A stretch of 64,000 nt of DNA from JALOAT01 sp041685115 (GTDB lineage Bacteria; Pseudomonadota; Gammaproteobacteria; Thiohalomonadales; Thiohalomonadaceae). Under the pieces are notes generated by a model. The model was not told the origin of the DNA, did not search any database, and worked only from the letters and a program-made list of their open reading frames with translations. The stretch covers positions 1 to 64,000 of the forward strand of contig JAWLGK010000010.1 in assembly GCA_041685115.1 (NCBI GenBank). Reading direction: 5' to 3'. The position numbers and the translations under genes are program-made. How positions within the stretch are numbered: position 1 is the stretch's first letter; each line of letters starts with the position of its first letter. Of the stretch, positions 24,458 to 33,216 are shown one piece after another.

Positions 24458-24490
24458 GTAGGTCACGTTGGCGCGCCGCGTCTACGTGAC
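24458..24490. repeat. Single REP-like element
   Basis: GTAGGTCACGTTGGCGCG...TCTACGTGAC, one half of the array unit, lies 16 bases after the stop of the giant TPR gene. Confidence 0.7.
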
Positions 24491-24571
24491 AACAGACCGG
24501 CGAAGGCACCATTCAGGAACGGTGTGCGCAAGGGCGCACGACGAAGGATGACGGACGAGGAGTCGTCGAAC

Positions 24572-25114
24572 ATGAAAACAAAGCTGATTACGCTGTTGGT
24601 CTCCCTGACCCTCGCCCTGCCCGTGTTCGCCGACGAACCGCCCAAACCCGCGGCGCCGCCGGCGGGCGCATCGTCACTGCTCATCGATGCGCTGCGCAGC
24701 CTCAGTGGCCTGCTGCCGAAGCCCGAGGCGCCGCGCAACGAAGGCGGCTCCGTCGCCACCATCGGTATTCGCGGCAACGAAAGCACCGCCACGCTGATCA
24801 CGCCCTACTGGAAGGACGATCGCAGCAACGACCCCGCCTTCAAGGCGCAGCTCGAGGCCTACATGGCCGCCCACGACCTGTTGCAGGCGCAGCGCTGGGA
24901 CGAGGCGCAACAGGCCATGGTCCGCTTCCTCGGCGAGCATCCCAACAGCGACCTCACGCCCCATGCGCGCTTCGGGCAGGCACTCGCCGCGGCCGGCGCC
25001 GGCAACGGCGCCGCGGCCGCGAGCCAGTTCCAGCAGTTCGCCCGTGACTACCCGCAGCACCCGTTGCGCACCGAAGCGGAACGACTGGCGACCGCCTTGC
25101 GCGCCGCACAGTAA
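24572..25114 (+). CDS. Secreted TPR-repeat protein
   Basis: 180 residues from ATG 24572 with GAGGAG upstream and a clear signal peptide (MKTKLITLLVSLTLALPVFA). The C-terminal half contains TPR-like helices (AHDLLQAQRWDEAQQAMVRF, HARFGQALAAAGAGNGAAAA, QFARDYPQHPLRTEAERLAT) similar to the outer-membrane-associated YbgF/CpoB repeat style. It stands 8 bases before the CHASE2 cyclase, so both are one operon and probably one sensing module with the giant NHL/TPR protein. Confidence 0.75.
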   Translation: MKTKLITLLVSLTLALPVFADEPPKPAAPPAGASSLLIDALRSLSGLLPKPEAPRNEGGSVATIGIRGNESTATLITPYWKDDRSNDPAFKAQLEAYMAAHDLLQAQRWDEAQQAMVRFLGEHPNSDLTPHARFGQALAAAGAGNGAAAASQFQQFARDYPQHPLRTEAERLATALRAAQ

Positions 25115-25122
25115 GCCGCCCC

Positions 25123-27333
25123 ATGAAGGGCCGCCTGTTGCCGGTCAGTGTGGGCATCGCGCTCACGCTGCTGGTTCTCTGGTTGCAGTTCACCTCGCTG
25201 CCACTGGCCCGCCAGGCCATGCAGCGCCTGGATTATCTCGCCTACGACCTGCGCCTCGAGGCCACCCTCGGCGAACCGCGGGTGGACCCGCGGGTGGTCA
25301 TCGTGGACGTGGACGAGAAGAGCCTGCAGGCGGAGGGGCACTGGCCCTGGCCGCGCGACCGCATCGCCGAACTGGTGGAAAGGCTGTTCGCCCACGGCGC
25401 GGCGGTGGTGGCCTTCGACGTGGTGTTCGCGGAGGCCGAACGCAACAGCGCGCAGGCGGTGCTCACGCGCCTGCACGACCGCGGTGTGCGCGATGAGGCC
25501 CTGACGCGCGTGCTGGGCGCGCATGTCAGGGAGTTCGACAACAATGCACGCCTGGCGGACAAGATCGCCGGCCGCGATGTGGTGCTGGGCTTCATCCTCC
25601 ATTCGCGTGACGAACCGCCCACCGGCATGCTGCCCCAGCCCCTGATGTTCGCCGCTCCGGAACAGGTCGCGAAGACCAGCCTGCCGCACGCCGTCGGCTA
25701 CACGGGCAATATCGAGGTGTTGCAAGGGGCCAGCCCCTACGGCGGCTTTTTCAGCCTGATGCCCGACAGCGACGGCATTTATCGGCGCGCCCCCATGCTG
25801 CAGCGCGTCGGCGATCAGGTCTATCCGTCCCTGGCCCTGGAAGCGGTGCGGCTCTATCTGCTGGCCGAGCGGATCGATCTGCAGACCGCCTGGCTCGGTG
25901 ACGAACAGGTGGTGGAAGTGATCCGCATCGGCGATCGCCGGGTTCCGACCGACGCCCTGGCGCGCGCCATGATCCCGTTCCATGGCGAGCGCGGGAGTTT
26001 CCCATACGTCTCCGCCACGGACGTGCTGCACGGGCGCGTGCAGGACGCCACGCTCGCCGGCAACATCGTGCTCATCGGCACCACCGCCCAGGGGCTGTTC
26101 GATCTGCGCGCCACGCCGGTGCAGAGCATCTTCCCCGGGGTGGAGGTGCACGCGAACCTCATCGCCGGCATGCTCGACAACCGCTTCCCCGTGGAACCGT
26201 CGTGGGCCGCCGGCGCCAATTTCACGCTGACCGTCCTGCTCGGCCTGCTGCTCGCCTTCCTGTTGCCGCGGCTGTCGCCATCGGCGATGGTCCTGGTGAC
26301 CGTGAGTGCGGCGGCCGCTGCCATGGGCACCAACGTCAGCCTGTGGACGGAGAGCGGCATCAATCTCGCCCTGGCGCCGGCGGTGCTGCTGGTCGGCTCC
26401 ATCCCCACCTTCAACATCGCCTTCGGATTCTGGCGCGAATCCCGTGGCCGGCGCCGCCTCAAGGCCATGTTCGGCCAGTACGTGCCGCCGCAACTGGTGG
26501 AGGAGATGAACCGCCATCCCGAGCGCAATTACGGCTTCGCCGGCGACAGTCGCGAGATGTCGGTGCTGTTCTGCGACATCCGCGGTTTCACCACGCTCTC
26601 GGAACGGCTCAGCGCGGCCCAGCTGAAAGAGCTGCTCAATCAGTTCTTCACGCCCATGACCCGCCTGGTGTTCGAACACCGCGGCACCATCGACAAATAC
26701 GTGGGCGACATGATCATGGCCTTCTGGGGTGCGCCGGTGAATGACCCGGAGCATGCCCGCAACGCGGTGGCGGCGGCCCTGGCCATGCTCCGCGAGGCCG
26801 AGCGCCTGAGCGCGGCGTTCACGGCAAAGGGATTGCCCGAGGTGGCCGTGGGTATCGGCATCAACTCCGGCGTGATGAACGTGGGCGACATGGGTTCCGA
26901 GTACCGCCGCGCCTACACGGTCATCGGCGACACGGTGAATCTCGCCTCGCGCCTGGAGGGCATGACCCGCTTCTATCGGGTCGGCCTGGTGATTGGCGAA
27001 GGCACCTATCAGCACATCCGCGAGCACGTGGTGTGCCGCGAACTGGACCGCGTGCGCGTGAAGGGCAAGACGGAGGCGGTGACCGTGTACGAACCCCTGT
27101 GCCCCCGCGAGGCCGGAACGGCGGAACTGCATGCGGAACTGGCGCAGCTCACCACGGCCCTCGCGCGCTTCCGGGCCCGCGACTGGCAGGCCGCCGATGC
27201 GGCGTTCGCGCAGCTTGAAACCACGCGCCCGGACGTGTATCTGTATGCCCTGTACCGGCAGCGCATCACAGCGCTGCGCGTCAACGAACCCGGTGAAGAC
27301 TGGGACGGCGTGTACGAACGAACAACCAAGTGA
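25123..27333 (+). CDS. CHASE2-domain class III adenylate cyclase
   Basis: 736 residues: an N-terminal TM, a periplasmic CHASE2 sensor (about 30-345, with VVIVDVDEKSLQAEGHWPWPR and LIGTTAQGLFDLRATPV), three TM helices (about 360-430) and a class III cyclase domain (about 475-650). Metal-binding Asp are in SVLFCDIRGFTTLSERL and DKYVGDMIMAFWGAP, and VIGDTVNLASRLEG is the substrate-loop region. A short TPR-like tail follows. It should make cAMP in response to an envelope signal, possibly through the TPR partners encoded upstream. Confidence 0.92.
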   Translation: MKGRLLPVSVGIALTLLVLWLQFTSLPLARQAMQRLDYLAYDLRLEATLGEPRVDPRVVIVDVDEKSLQAEGHWPWPRDRIAELVERLFAHGAAVVAFDVVFAEAERNSAQAVLTRLHDRGVRDEALTRVLGAHVREFDNNARLADKIAGRDVVLGFILHSRDEPPTGMLPQPLMFAAPEQVAKTSLPHAVGYTGNIEVLQGASPYGGFFSLMPDSDGIYRRAPMLQRVGDQVYPSLALEAVRLYLLAERIDLQTAWLGDEQVVEVIRIGDRRVPTDALARAMIPFHGERGSFPYVSATDVLHGRVQDATLAGNIVLIGTTAQGLFDLRATPVQSIFPGVEVHANLIAGMLDNRFPVEPSWAAGANFTLTVLLGLLLAFLLPRLSPSAMVLVTVSAAAAAMGTNVSLWTESGINLALAPAVLLVGSIPTFNIAFGFWRESRGRRRLKAMFGQYVPPQLVEEMNRHPERNYGFAGDSREMSVLFCDIRGFTTLSERLSAAQLKELLNQFFTPMTRLVFEHRGTIDKYVGDMIMAFWGAPVNDPEHARNAVAAALAMLREAERLSAAFTAKGLPEVAVGIGINSGVMNVGDMGSEYRRAYTVIGDTVNLASRLEGMTRFYRVGLVIGEGTYQHIREHVVCRELDRVRVKGKTEAVTVYEPLCPREAGTAELHAELAQLTTALARFRARDWQAADAAFAQLETTRPDVYLYALYRQRITALRVNEPGEDWDGVYERTTK

Positions 27334-27442
27334 CGCGCCGGAACGGGCGTGTCCGCAAAACAAGAAAACACCCACAGTGAACGTCTAGCGGCCACGATAA
27401 GCGGCCCCTCCTTTTATTCGATTTCCAGCCGATAAGCAGCGC

Positions 27443-28894
27443 ATGCGCAAGACCCGTTTCCTCCTGGCCACCGGCCTGATGCTGTTCACGTCACAGGCCC
27501 TGGCGAGGCTGGATATCTACGAGATGCAAAGGCTCATCGAGTCGGGCCAGGCGGAAGCGGCCTATCAACTTGCCGTGCCGTATCGCAGTGCGTACGAAGG
27601 GTTTGCCCTGTTCGACTTTTATTACGGCTGGGCCGCCCTCGACAGCGGTCACCTGGACGAGGGCGTGTTCGCCCTTTCGCGCGTGGTGATGCAGCAGCCG
27701 GATAATGGTCGTGCCCGTCTCGAACTTGCGCGCGGGTTCTTCCTGACCGGTGAAAACGCACGCGCCCGCCAGGAGTTCGAAACGGTGCTCGGGCAGGCAC
27801 CGCCCACCGGGGTGCGCTCCAACGTACAGCGCTTTCTCGACGCCATCGCCGTGCGCGAAAGCACTTATCTGCCAAGCGGCGACGCCTATGCGCAGGTGTC
27901 GTTGGGTTATGACTCCAACATCAACAGCGCGCCCGCCGATGACCCTTATGCCGGCGCGGGCGGCCTCTATGGCGGCGTGGTGGACGGCAGCATCGTCGTG
28001 AGCAACGGGGGCGGCGAGCGCGTGGTCGACAACGACCAGTTTTTCCACGTGGCCGGGTCCAACAGCCCACCCCGACTCCTCCCGGTGGGCGAAGGCCAGG
28101 GGGGCGAGGGTGAAAGTGGTGGCGGCAACGGTCAGGGCGGGGATGAGGGCGCCGACGGTAGTGACGGAGAAGGTGAGGGCGGGACCTCCTCGGGCGATGA
28201 TGCGCCCGACGAAGAGACCGACGGAACGGACAGCGACGGGACCGACGACGAAGGCGACAATACGGGGCCCCCAAACCATGGGGACACAAACCGGTGACGG
28301 CGGCTCCTCGACCGCGGGCTCGACCGGCTTCGATACCCTGTCCACGTCGACACGGACCCGAACCTGATACCGCGGCATCAAATGGGGCGTTGGTCCGAAG
28401 GCTTCGTGGTGTCCGCGGACAACGGCGTGGTGGATGAGGTCCCGGGCAGCCTGCACTACATCTACAGCCCCAACACGACGCCCTATTTCACGGTGCAGTC
28501 GATGACCGGGATGTTCACCTACTCCTTGGTCGGCGAGACCGGTGCCGTAGGTCATCTGAACGACGCCCGGATCTGGGTCGATTTCTCCACTCAGACCATC
28601 ACGCATGCGATGCTGAGCGGCACGTTCGGCGCCACCAAGGAGTTCGATCTGGGGAGCAACAACATGGTCCCGCTCGCGCAGGTTTACGAACAGGGCGCCA
28701 GTATCGAGCTGATGGGCGTGTACTCCGATGCCGGCACCAACTGGGAGATCGAGGGCCAAATGGACATGCGGTTCGTCGGCCCCCAGGCCGAACACGCCAT
28801 GGGCAGCTACGGAGTGAAAGGGACGACCACCACCTCGCCCATTGGGATCAGCCGGACCTTCGTGCTGGAGAAAGGCCCCGTGGACCCGCTATAG
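27443..28894 (+). pseudogene. Chimeric/broken gene: TPR-barrel N-terminus joined to unrelated C-terminus
   Basis: 27443-28297 (284 residues) has a signal peptide, TPR helices (residues about 25-140) and the first barrel strand YAQVSLGYDSNINSAP, as in surface-lipoprotein assembly modifier (Slam)-type proteins. Instead of the barrel, the frame enters an acidic Gly/Asp/Glu-rich tract of about 70 residues and stops. From 28382 a 170-residue frame (DFSTQTITHAMLSGTFGAT and similar) looks like the beta-rich C-terminal domain of large FecR-domain surface proteins. Its similarity seems to extend upstream of its ATG (DPNLIPRHQMGRW), so a frameshift near 28290-28340 and a fusion by deletion are likely. 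Confidence 0.5.
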
Positions 28895-28901
28895 CGCGAC
28901 G

Positions 28902-28965
28902 GCCGGTCACTCGTCGCCGCACGACAAGCGACCGGCGAATCTCCGCCGCACGCCCAACCGTGCGG
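28902..28965 (+). terminator. Two tandem hairpins after the chimeric gene
   Basis: GCCGGTC-A-CT-C-GTCG (28902-28916) pairs with CGAC-A-AG-C-GACCGGC (28922-28936), 13 bp with two mismatches. It is followed by CCGCACG/CGTGCGG (28946-28952, 28959-28965) and the T-rich TTTGCTCCTT. This is a good candidate terminator. Confidence 0.6.
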
Positions 28966-29111
28966 TTTGCTCCTTATCCCGTCGATAACCAGCAGCGCGT
29001 GCCCATAGCCACCAGCGGTCTTACCGCGCCCATAAGCGATGCTGCCGGAGCTTTTGAAGGATCGTTTTCACCCATGGACAACGGAACGAGTTTGACTAGC
29101 CTTAGGCAGCA

Positions 29112-29393
29112 TTGAACGGCAGCACGATTCTGTTTCCGGCGAACATCGTAACGGGAAAGGTAATCGAAGTGACGCCAACTCAACTTCCGCATACCACGTC
29201 GTTGTCGTCTGCGTCGTTTCCACCTGCCGCTAAGGCCGTGGTCGAAGCACTCGGCGAGCCGCCCCTCCCATCAGGTATGGACACCGGGATGGATGGGACC
29301 CTGCCGCCGGCCGTCGGACTGCTGTTGGTCGCGCTCATTGGTCTGGTGCTCGTGACACGGCGCGGCCGCTCCCGCGTCGACCATACCCACTGA
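29112..29393 (+). CDS. Doubtful small ORF with C-terminal membrane anchor
   Basis: A 93-codon frame from TTG with no clear RBS. The end (TLPPAVGLLLVALIGLVLV followed by TRRGR) is a single helix plus basic tail, similar to a C-terminal sorting anchor of surface proteins. It could be the decayed tail of a surface-protein gene related to the preceding broken locus. The rest of 28966-29499 shows no other gene. Confidence 0.2.
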   Translation: MNGSTILFPANIVTGKVIEVTPTQLPHTTSLSSASFPPAAKAVVEALGEPPLPSGMDTGMDGTLPPAVGLLLVALIGLVLVTRRGRSRVDHTH

Positions 29394-29499
29394 ATCCGTG
29401 GTACGAAATTGCCTACACCGCCGGGTTGTGATGCCCGGCCCGTGAGAGAACCGTTCGTTCGCCTGGCTCAGGCACGCGGTACATGAGGTGACAGGGACG

Positions 29500-31140
29500 A
29501 TGGAGTTCTTGCCAGTGATGGCGGCGGCCATGGCGATCAGCCTGGTCGTCATTCCCTTGATGGTCCGTCATGCGGTCCGCTTCGGTCTCGTCGACGAACC
29601 CGATCCGCGCAAGGTCCATCACATGCCCGTGCCGCGGGTCGGTGGCGCGGGGATCGTGTTGGGTGCACTGATCCCGGTCGGCGTGGCGCTGCGCGACGAA
29701 CCACTGATGCTGACCTATATCTTCGGCGCCGTCGTGCTGACGGTGTTCGGCCTGTGGGACGACCGCAAGGAACTGGGCCACTACGTCAAGTTCGTCGGTC
29801 AGATCATCGCCGTGGTGCCGGTCGTGTACATAGGCGACCTGTACGTGAGCCATTTTCCGCTGGTGGGCGAGGGTGCTGTACCGGAGGCCGTCGCGCGGGC
29901 ATTCACACTCATTGCACTGGTCGGCATGATCAACGCCATGAATCATTCCGACGGGCTGGACGGGCTCGCCGGCGGCGAGGCCTTGCTCAGCCTCGGCGTG
30001 CTCGGCTTTTTGTTTTTCCTCAGCGGTGCATTACCCGCACTTATCGTGGTGGTGGCGACCATCGGCGGCGTTTTTGGATTTCTCCGCTACAACACCCATC
30101 CCGCGGGGGTGTTCATGGGTGATGCCGGAAGCCAGTTCCTGGGTTTCACCATCGGCTTCCTGCTGATCCTGTTGACCCAACAGGCCGACCCGTCGCTGAG
30201 TCCCGCCGTCGTGCTGCTCATCGTCGGTCTGCCCATCGCGGACATCCTGGTGGTGTTCTGGAAACGTGCGCGTAGCGGCAAGAACTGGTTCCGCGCCACC
30301 CGCAATCATGTCCACCATCGGCTGCTCCACCTCGGCTTCATGCACCACGAAGCGGTGATCCTCATCTACGTGGTGCAGTTGTTCTTCCTCGCCGCGGCGA
30401 TCTGGCTGAGACACGCGCCCGATGGCTACCTGCTCGCGGTGTACCTGGGGGTGTGTCTGCTCTTGTTCGGAGGCATGGCGTTGGCAGAGCGACGTGCGTG
30501 GCGCTTCGAACCCTTCTGGCGTGGCCAGCGCTGGCTGTCCGCATGCGATGCGACGGGTTTTTACTGGCGCGTACGCGCGCCACGGCGGCTCCTTGAGTAC
30601 GGGATACCGCTCTACCTGGTGGCATCCAGTCTGCGTGTCGGTGAAATCCCTACCGATGCGGCGGCCACCGCAAGCGTGCTGTTCGCGCTGCTGCTGATGG
30701 CGAGGCTCAGCAATCTGCGCTTGCACGCATCGGTGCGCAGCGCGCTGGTGTTTGCCGCGTCTGCGGTCGTCATCTATCTGTCACACGATTACCTGGAGCT
30801 GCCGTCGCTCGCCGGAATGGCCGAGGCCTTCGTGCTGGTTTTGTTTGCCCTCAGCATCGTCGTGGCCATGCGCTATTCTCCACGGCGACGGAAGCGTGAG
30901 TTCGTGCCGACCGCCACCGACTTCCTGGTGATCATCATGCTGGTGTTGGCGATTGTCGCGCAGGGGGACTATCTGGAGTTCGGCGTGCCGGGGCTCGCCG
31001 GCATGATCTTCGCAACCGGCGTGGTGTTCTACGGTTGCGAACTGTTGATTACCGAACGACGCGAGCATCGCCACTTGCTGGACTTGGCCACGTTGCTCGC
31101 CATGGCGATCCTGACCACGAAGGGGCTGCTGAGCCTGTGA
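29500..31140 (+). CDS. WecA/TagO-type undecaprenyl-phosphate sugar-1-phosphate transferase, C-terminally extended
   Basis: 546 residues from ATG 29500 with GAGGTG 9 bases upstream. It has many membrane helices. Family motifs: DPRKVHHMPVPRVGG, FGLWDDRKELGHY, GMINAMNHSDGLDGLAGGEA (catalytic Asp pair), GVFMGDAGSQFLGF and RNHVHHRLLHLGF. It starts glycan synthesis by moving a sugar-phosphate, usually GlcNAc-P, from UDP-sugar onto the lipid carrier. It is longer than WecA (about 360); the extra 190 residues add about six helices of unknown role. It opens the polysaccharide locus. Confidence 0.9.
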   Translation: MEFLPVMAAAMAISLVVIPLMVRHAVRFGLVDEPDPRKVHHMPVPRVGGAGIVLGALIPVGVALRDEPLMLTYIFGAVVLTVFGLWDDRKELGHYVKFVGQIIAVVPVVYIGDLYVSHFPLVGEGAVPEAVARAFTLIALVGMINAMNHSDGLDGLAGGEALLSLGVLGFLFFLSGALPALIVVVATIGGVFGFLRYNTHPAGVFMGDAGSQFLGFTIGFLLILLTQQADPSLSPAVVLLIVGLPIADILVVFWKRARSGKNWFRATRNHVHHRLLHLGFMHHEAVILIYVVQLFFLAAAIWLRHAPDGYLLAVYLGVCLLLFGGMALAERRAWRFEPFWRGQRWLSACDATGFYWRVRAPRRLLEYGIPLYLVASSLRVGEIPTDAAATASVLFALLLMARLSNLRLHASVRSALVFAASAVVIYLSHDYLELPSLAGMAEAFVLVLFALSIVVAMRYSPRRRKREFVPTATDFLVIIMLVLAIVAQGDYLEFGVPGLAGMIFATGVVFYGCELLITERREHRHLLDLATLLAMAILTTKGLLSL

Positions 31141-31478
31141 GTGCAAGACGCCGTGCATGACCCGGCGCGGGAATGCGCCAGCACCTTTTGATGAACCACG
31201 CACTGAACACATCATCCGTCCGGACGGTCGGTCGGCGTGCGTGCGCGACGACGCAAAGGAGCAGAGTGAACTGAGAACCGTCCACCCGGTTGCGGGTCGG
31301 CGAATGGCGGTAGCGTTCCCGAAGCGGCACCGGCGTGTGCGCGAGGTTTGCCGGGAACGGAGAGGTGAACTATACCTAACCGCGCCTAAAGCTTGTTGCG
31401 CAAAACCATCAGCCAGACGACGTCACAAGACGGCGAATGGCGGTAGCGTGCCCCGCCGCCAGGCAAGGAAGCCAGAGC
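31141..31478 (+). other. Gene-free leader with direct repeat
   Basis: No credible gene. The 18-mer CGGCGAATGGCGGTAGCG occurs at 31298-31315 and again at 31431-31448, the second ending 30 bases before the ATPase start. Confidence 0.6.
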
Positions 31479-32399
31479 GTGTATCGGAACTTCTTCAAGC
31501 TGCGCGAAAAGCCGTTTTCAATGCTGCCGGACCCGGCGTTTCTTTACCTGAGTCGCCAACACCAGCGCGCCCTGTCCCTGTTGCGCTACGGGATTTTCGA
31601 TCAGGTCGGCTTCACTGTGCTGACCGGCGAAGTGGGCTGCGGAAAAACCACGCTGCTTCGTCGGCTGATGATGGAACTGGACAAGCGCGTGACGGTCGGC
31701 CTGGTGTCCAACACCCAGTGCGAGAACTTCCAGGAGCTGTTGCAATGGACCTTGCTGACCTTCGGCCTGGCGTACCGGGATAAGGACAAGGTCTCGCTGT
31801 ACGAGGACTTTACGGACTTCCTGGTACGCGAACATGCTGCGGGGCGACGCACCGTGTTGTGCATCGACGAGGCCCAGCACCTCGATACCCGCGCGCTCGA
31901 ACAGTTGCGCATGCTTTCCAATGTGAACGCGGACAAGCATCAGTTGCTACAACTGGTGCTGGTGGGCCAGCCCTCACTCTGGCAACGCCTGGCGCGCCCC
32001 GAACTGGAGCAGTTCGTCCAGCGCATCGGGGTCGACTATCACCTTAAACCACTCGATCAGGTCGAGACGGCCAACTACATCCGCCACCGTCTCACGGTTG
32101 CGGGCGGTGCGCCGGACCTGTTCTCGAGCGAAACCATCGTTGCCATCTGGCGTTACACCAAGGGCATTCCACGGCTCGTGAACCTGTTGTGCGACACCAC
32201 GCTGGTTTATGCCTATGCAGAACAGTCCCCGACCGTGACCCGCGCGCTGCTGGAGGATGTGGTGCAGGACAAGCGCCAAGGTCTGTCGCGACTGTGGGCT
32301 GGTGTCGCGCCAACGGAGCAGGACTTCGACGTCCTGGCGATGGCAGGCGACAAGCCGGTACGCCCGCTCCCCCTGAACGACGGCGGCAAGGCCGTTTGA
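31479..32399 (+). CDS. ExeA/GspA-like AAA ATPase of polysaccharide locus
   Basis: 306 residues from GTG 31479 with AAGGAAG 7 bases upstream. It begins (fM)YRNFFKLREKPFSMLPDPAF, the signature of ExeA-like/exosortase-locus ATPases (TIGR03015-type, from memory). Walker A is TGEVGCGKTTLL and Walker B is TVLCIDEAQHL, followed by sensor segments LVLVGQPSLW and GIPRLVNLLCD. Such proteins accompany EPS and PEP-CTERM loci, where they are thought to assist envelope assembly. No exosortase or PEP-CTERM gene is in view. Confidence 0.85.
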   Translation: MYRNFFKLREKPFSMLPDPAFLYLSRQHQRALSLLRYGIFDQVGFTVLTGEVGCGKTTLLRRLMMELDKRVTVGLVSNTQCENFQELLQWTLLTFGLAYRDKDKVSLYEDFTDFLVREHAAGRRTVLCIDEAQHLDTRALEQLRMLSNVNADKHQLLQLVLVGQPSLWQRLARPELEQFVQRIGVDYHLKPLDQVETANYIRHRLTVAGGAPDLFSSETIVAIWRYTKGIPRLVNLLCDTTLVYAYAEQSPTVTRALLEDVVQDKRQGLSRLWAGVAPTEQDFDVLAMAGDKPVRPLPLNDGGKAV

Positions 32400-32440
32400 T
32401 GCCGATTTTCCACGGACGGACAATCCTGGCAGGTAACCCC

Positions 32441-33214
32441 ATGAAAGCAGTGATACTCGCAGGCGGACTGGGCACCCGGTTGTCGGAGGAGACCACCATC
32501 AAACCGAAACCGATGGTGGAGATCGGTGGCCGGCCGATCCTCTGGCACATCATGAAGATCTACTCGGCCCACGGCATCAACGACTTCATCATCTGTTGCG
32601 GCTACAAGGGCTACGTCATCAAGGAGTATTTCGCCAACTACCGGCTGCACCATTCGGACGTCACCTTCGACCTGCGGGCGAACCAGGCGGAGGTACACCA
32701 GAACGGCGCCGATCCCTGGCGCGTGACGTTGGTGGACACGGGCGAAGCCACCCTGACCGGCGGCCGTTTGAAACGTGTCGCCGATTACGTCGGCAAAGGC
32801 ACCTTTTGTTGCACCTATGGTGACGGGCTGGCCGATGTGAACGTGAGCGAGGCCATCGCCTTCCATCGCAGCCAGCGCGCCATGGCCACACTCACCGCCA
32901 CCCAGCCGCCCGGGCGGTTCGGGGCCTTCACCCTGGAGGCGAACAGCAGCCGCATCCTCTCCTTCAAGGAAAAACCCGACGGTGACGGGGCCTGGATCAA
33001 CGGCGGATTCTTCGTGTTGGAACCGGAGGTCCTGGAGTACATCGATGGCGACGACACCAGTTGGGAGAGGGAGCCGCTGGAGCGGCTCGCCAACGACAAC
33101 ATGCTCGCAGCCTTCAAACACGAAGGCTTCTGGCATCCCATGGATACCCTGCGCGACAAGTTCACCCTGGAACAGCTCTGGGACAGCGGCAAGGCCCCCT
33201 GGAAGGTCTGGTAG
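32441..33214 (+). CDS. rfbF: Glucose-1-phosphate cytidylyltransferase
   Basis: 257 residues with nucleotidyltransferase motif MKAVILAGGLGTRLSEET, KPKPMVEIGGRPILWHIM, CTYGDGLADV and the end EGFWHPMDTLRDKFTLEQLW, characteristic of RfbF/DdhA. It makes CDP-glucose, entry point to CDP-linked deoxy or branched sugars. It is followed within 2 bases by an FAD oxidoreductase. A CDP-glucose 4,6-dehydratase of the usual RfbG type is not recognisable nearby. Confidence 0.93.
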   Translation: MKAVILAGGLGTRLSEETTIKPKPMVEIGGRPILWHIMKIYSAHGINDFIICCGYKGYVIKEYFANYRLHHSDVTFDLRANQAEVHQNGADPWRVTLVDTGEATLTGGRLKRVADYVGKGTFCCTYGDGLADVNVSEAIAFHRSQRAMATLTATQPPGRFGAFTLEANSSRILSFKEKPDGDGAWINGGFFVLEPEVLEYIDGDDTSWEREPLERLANDNMLAAFKHEGFWHPMDTLRDKFTLEQLWDSGKAPWKVW

Positions 33215-33216
33215 GC

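Noticed and set aside
29112..29393. PEP-CTERM surface protein
   Set aside because: The terminal helix and RR tail are suggestive, but the PEP motif is missing and the start is weak; kept only as a doubtful ORF.
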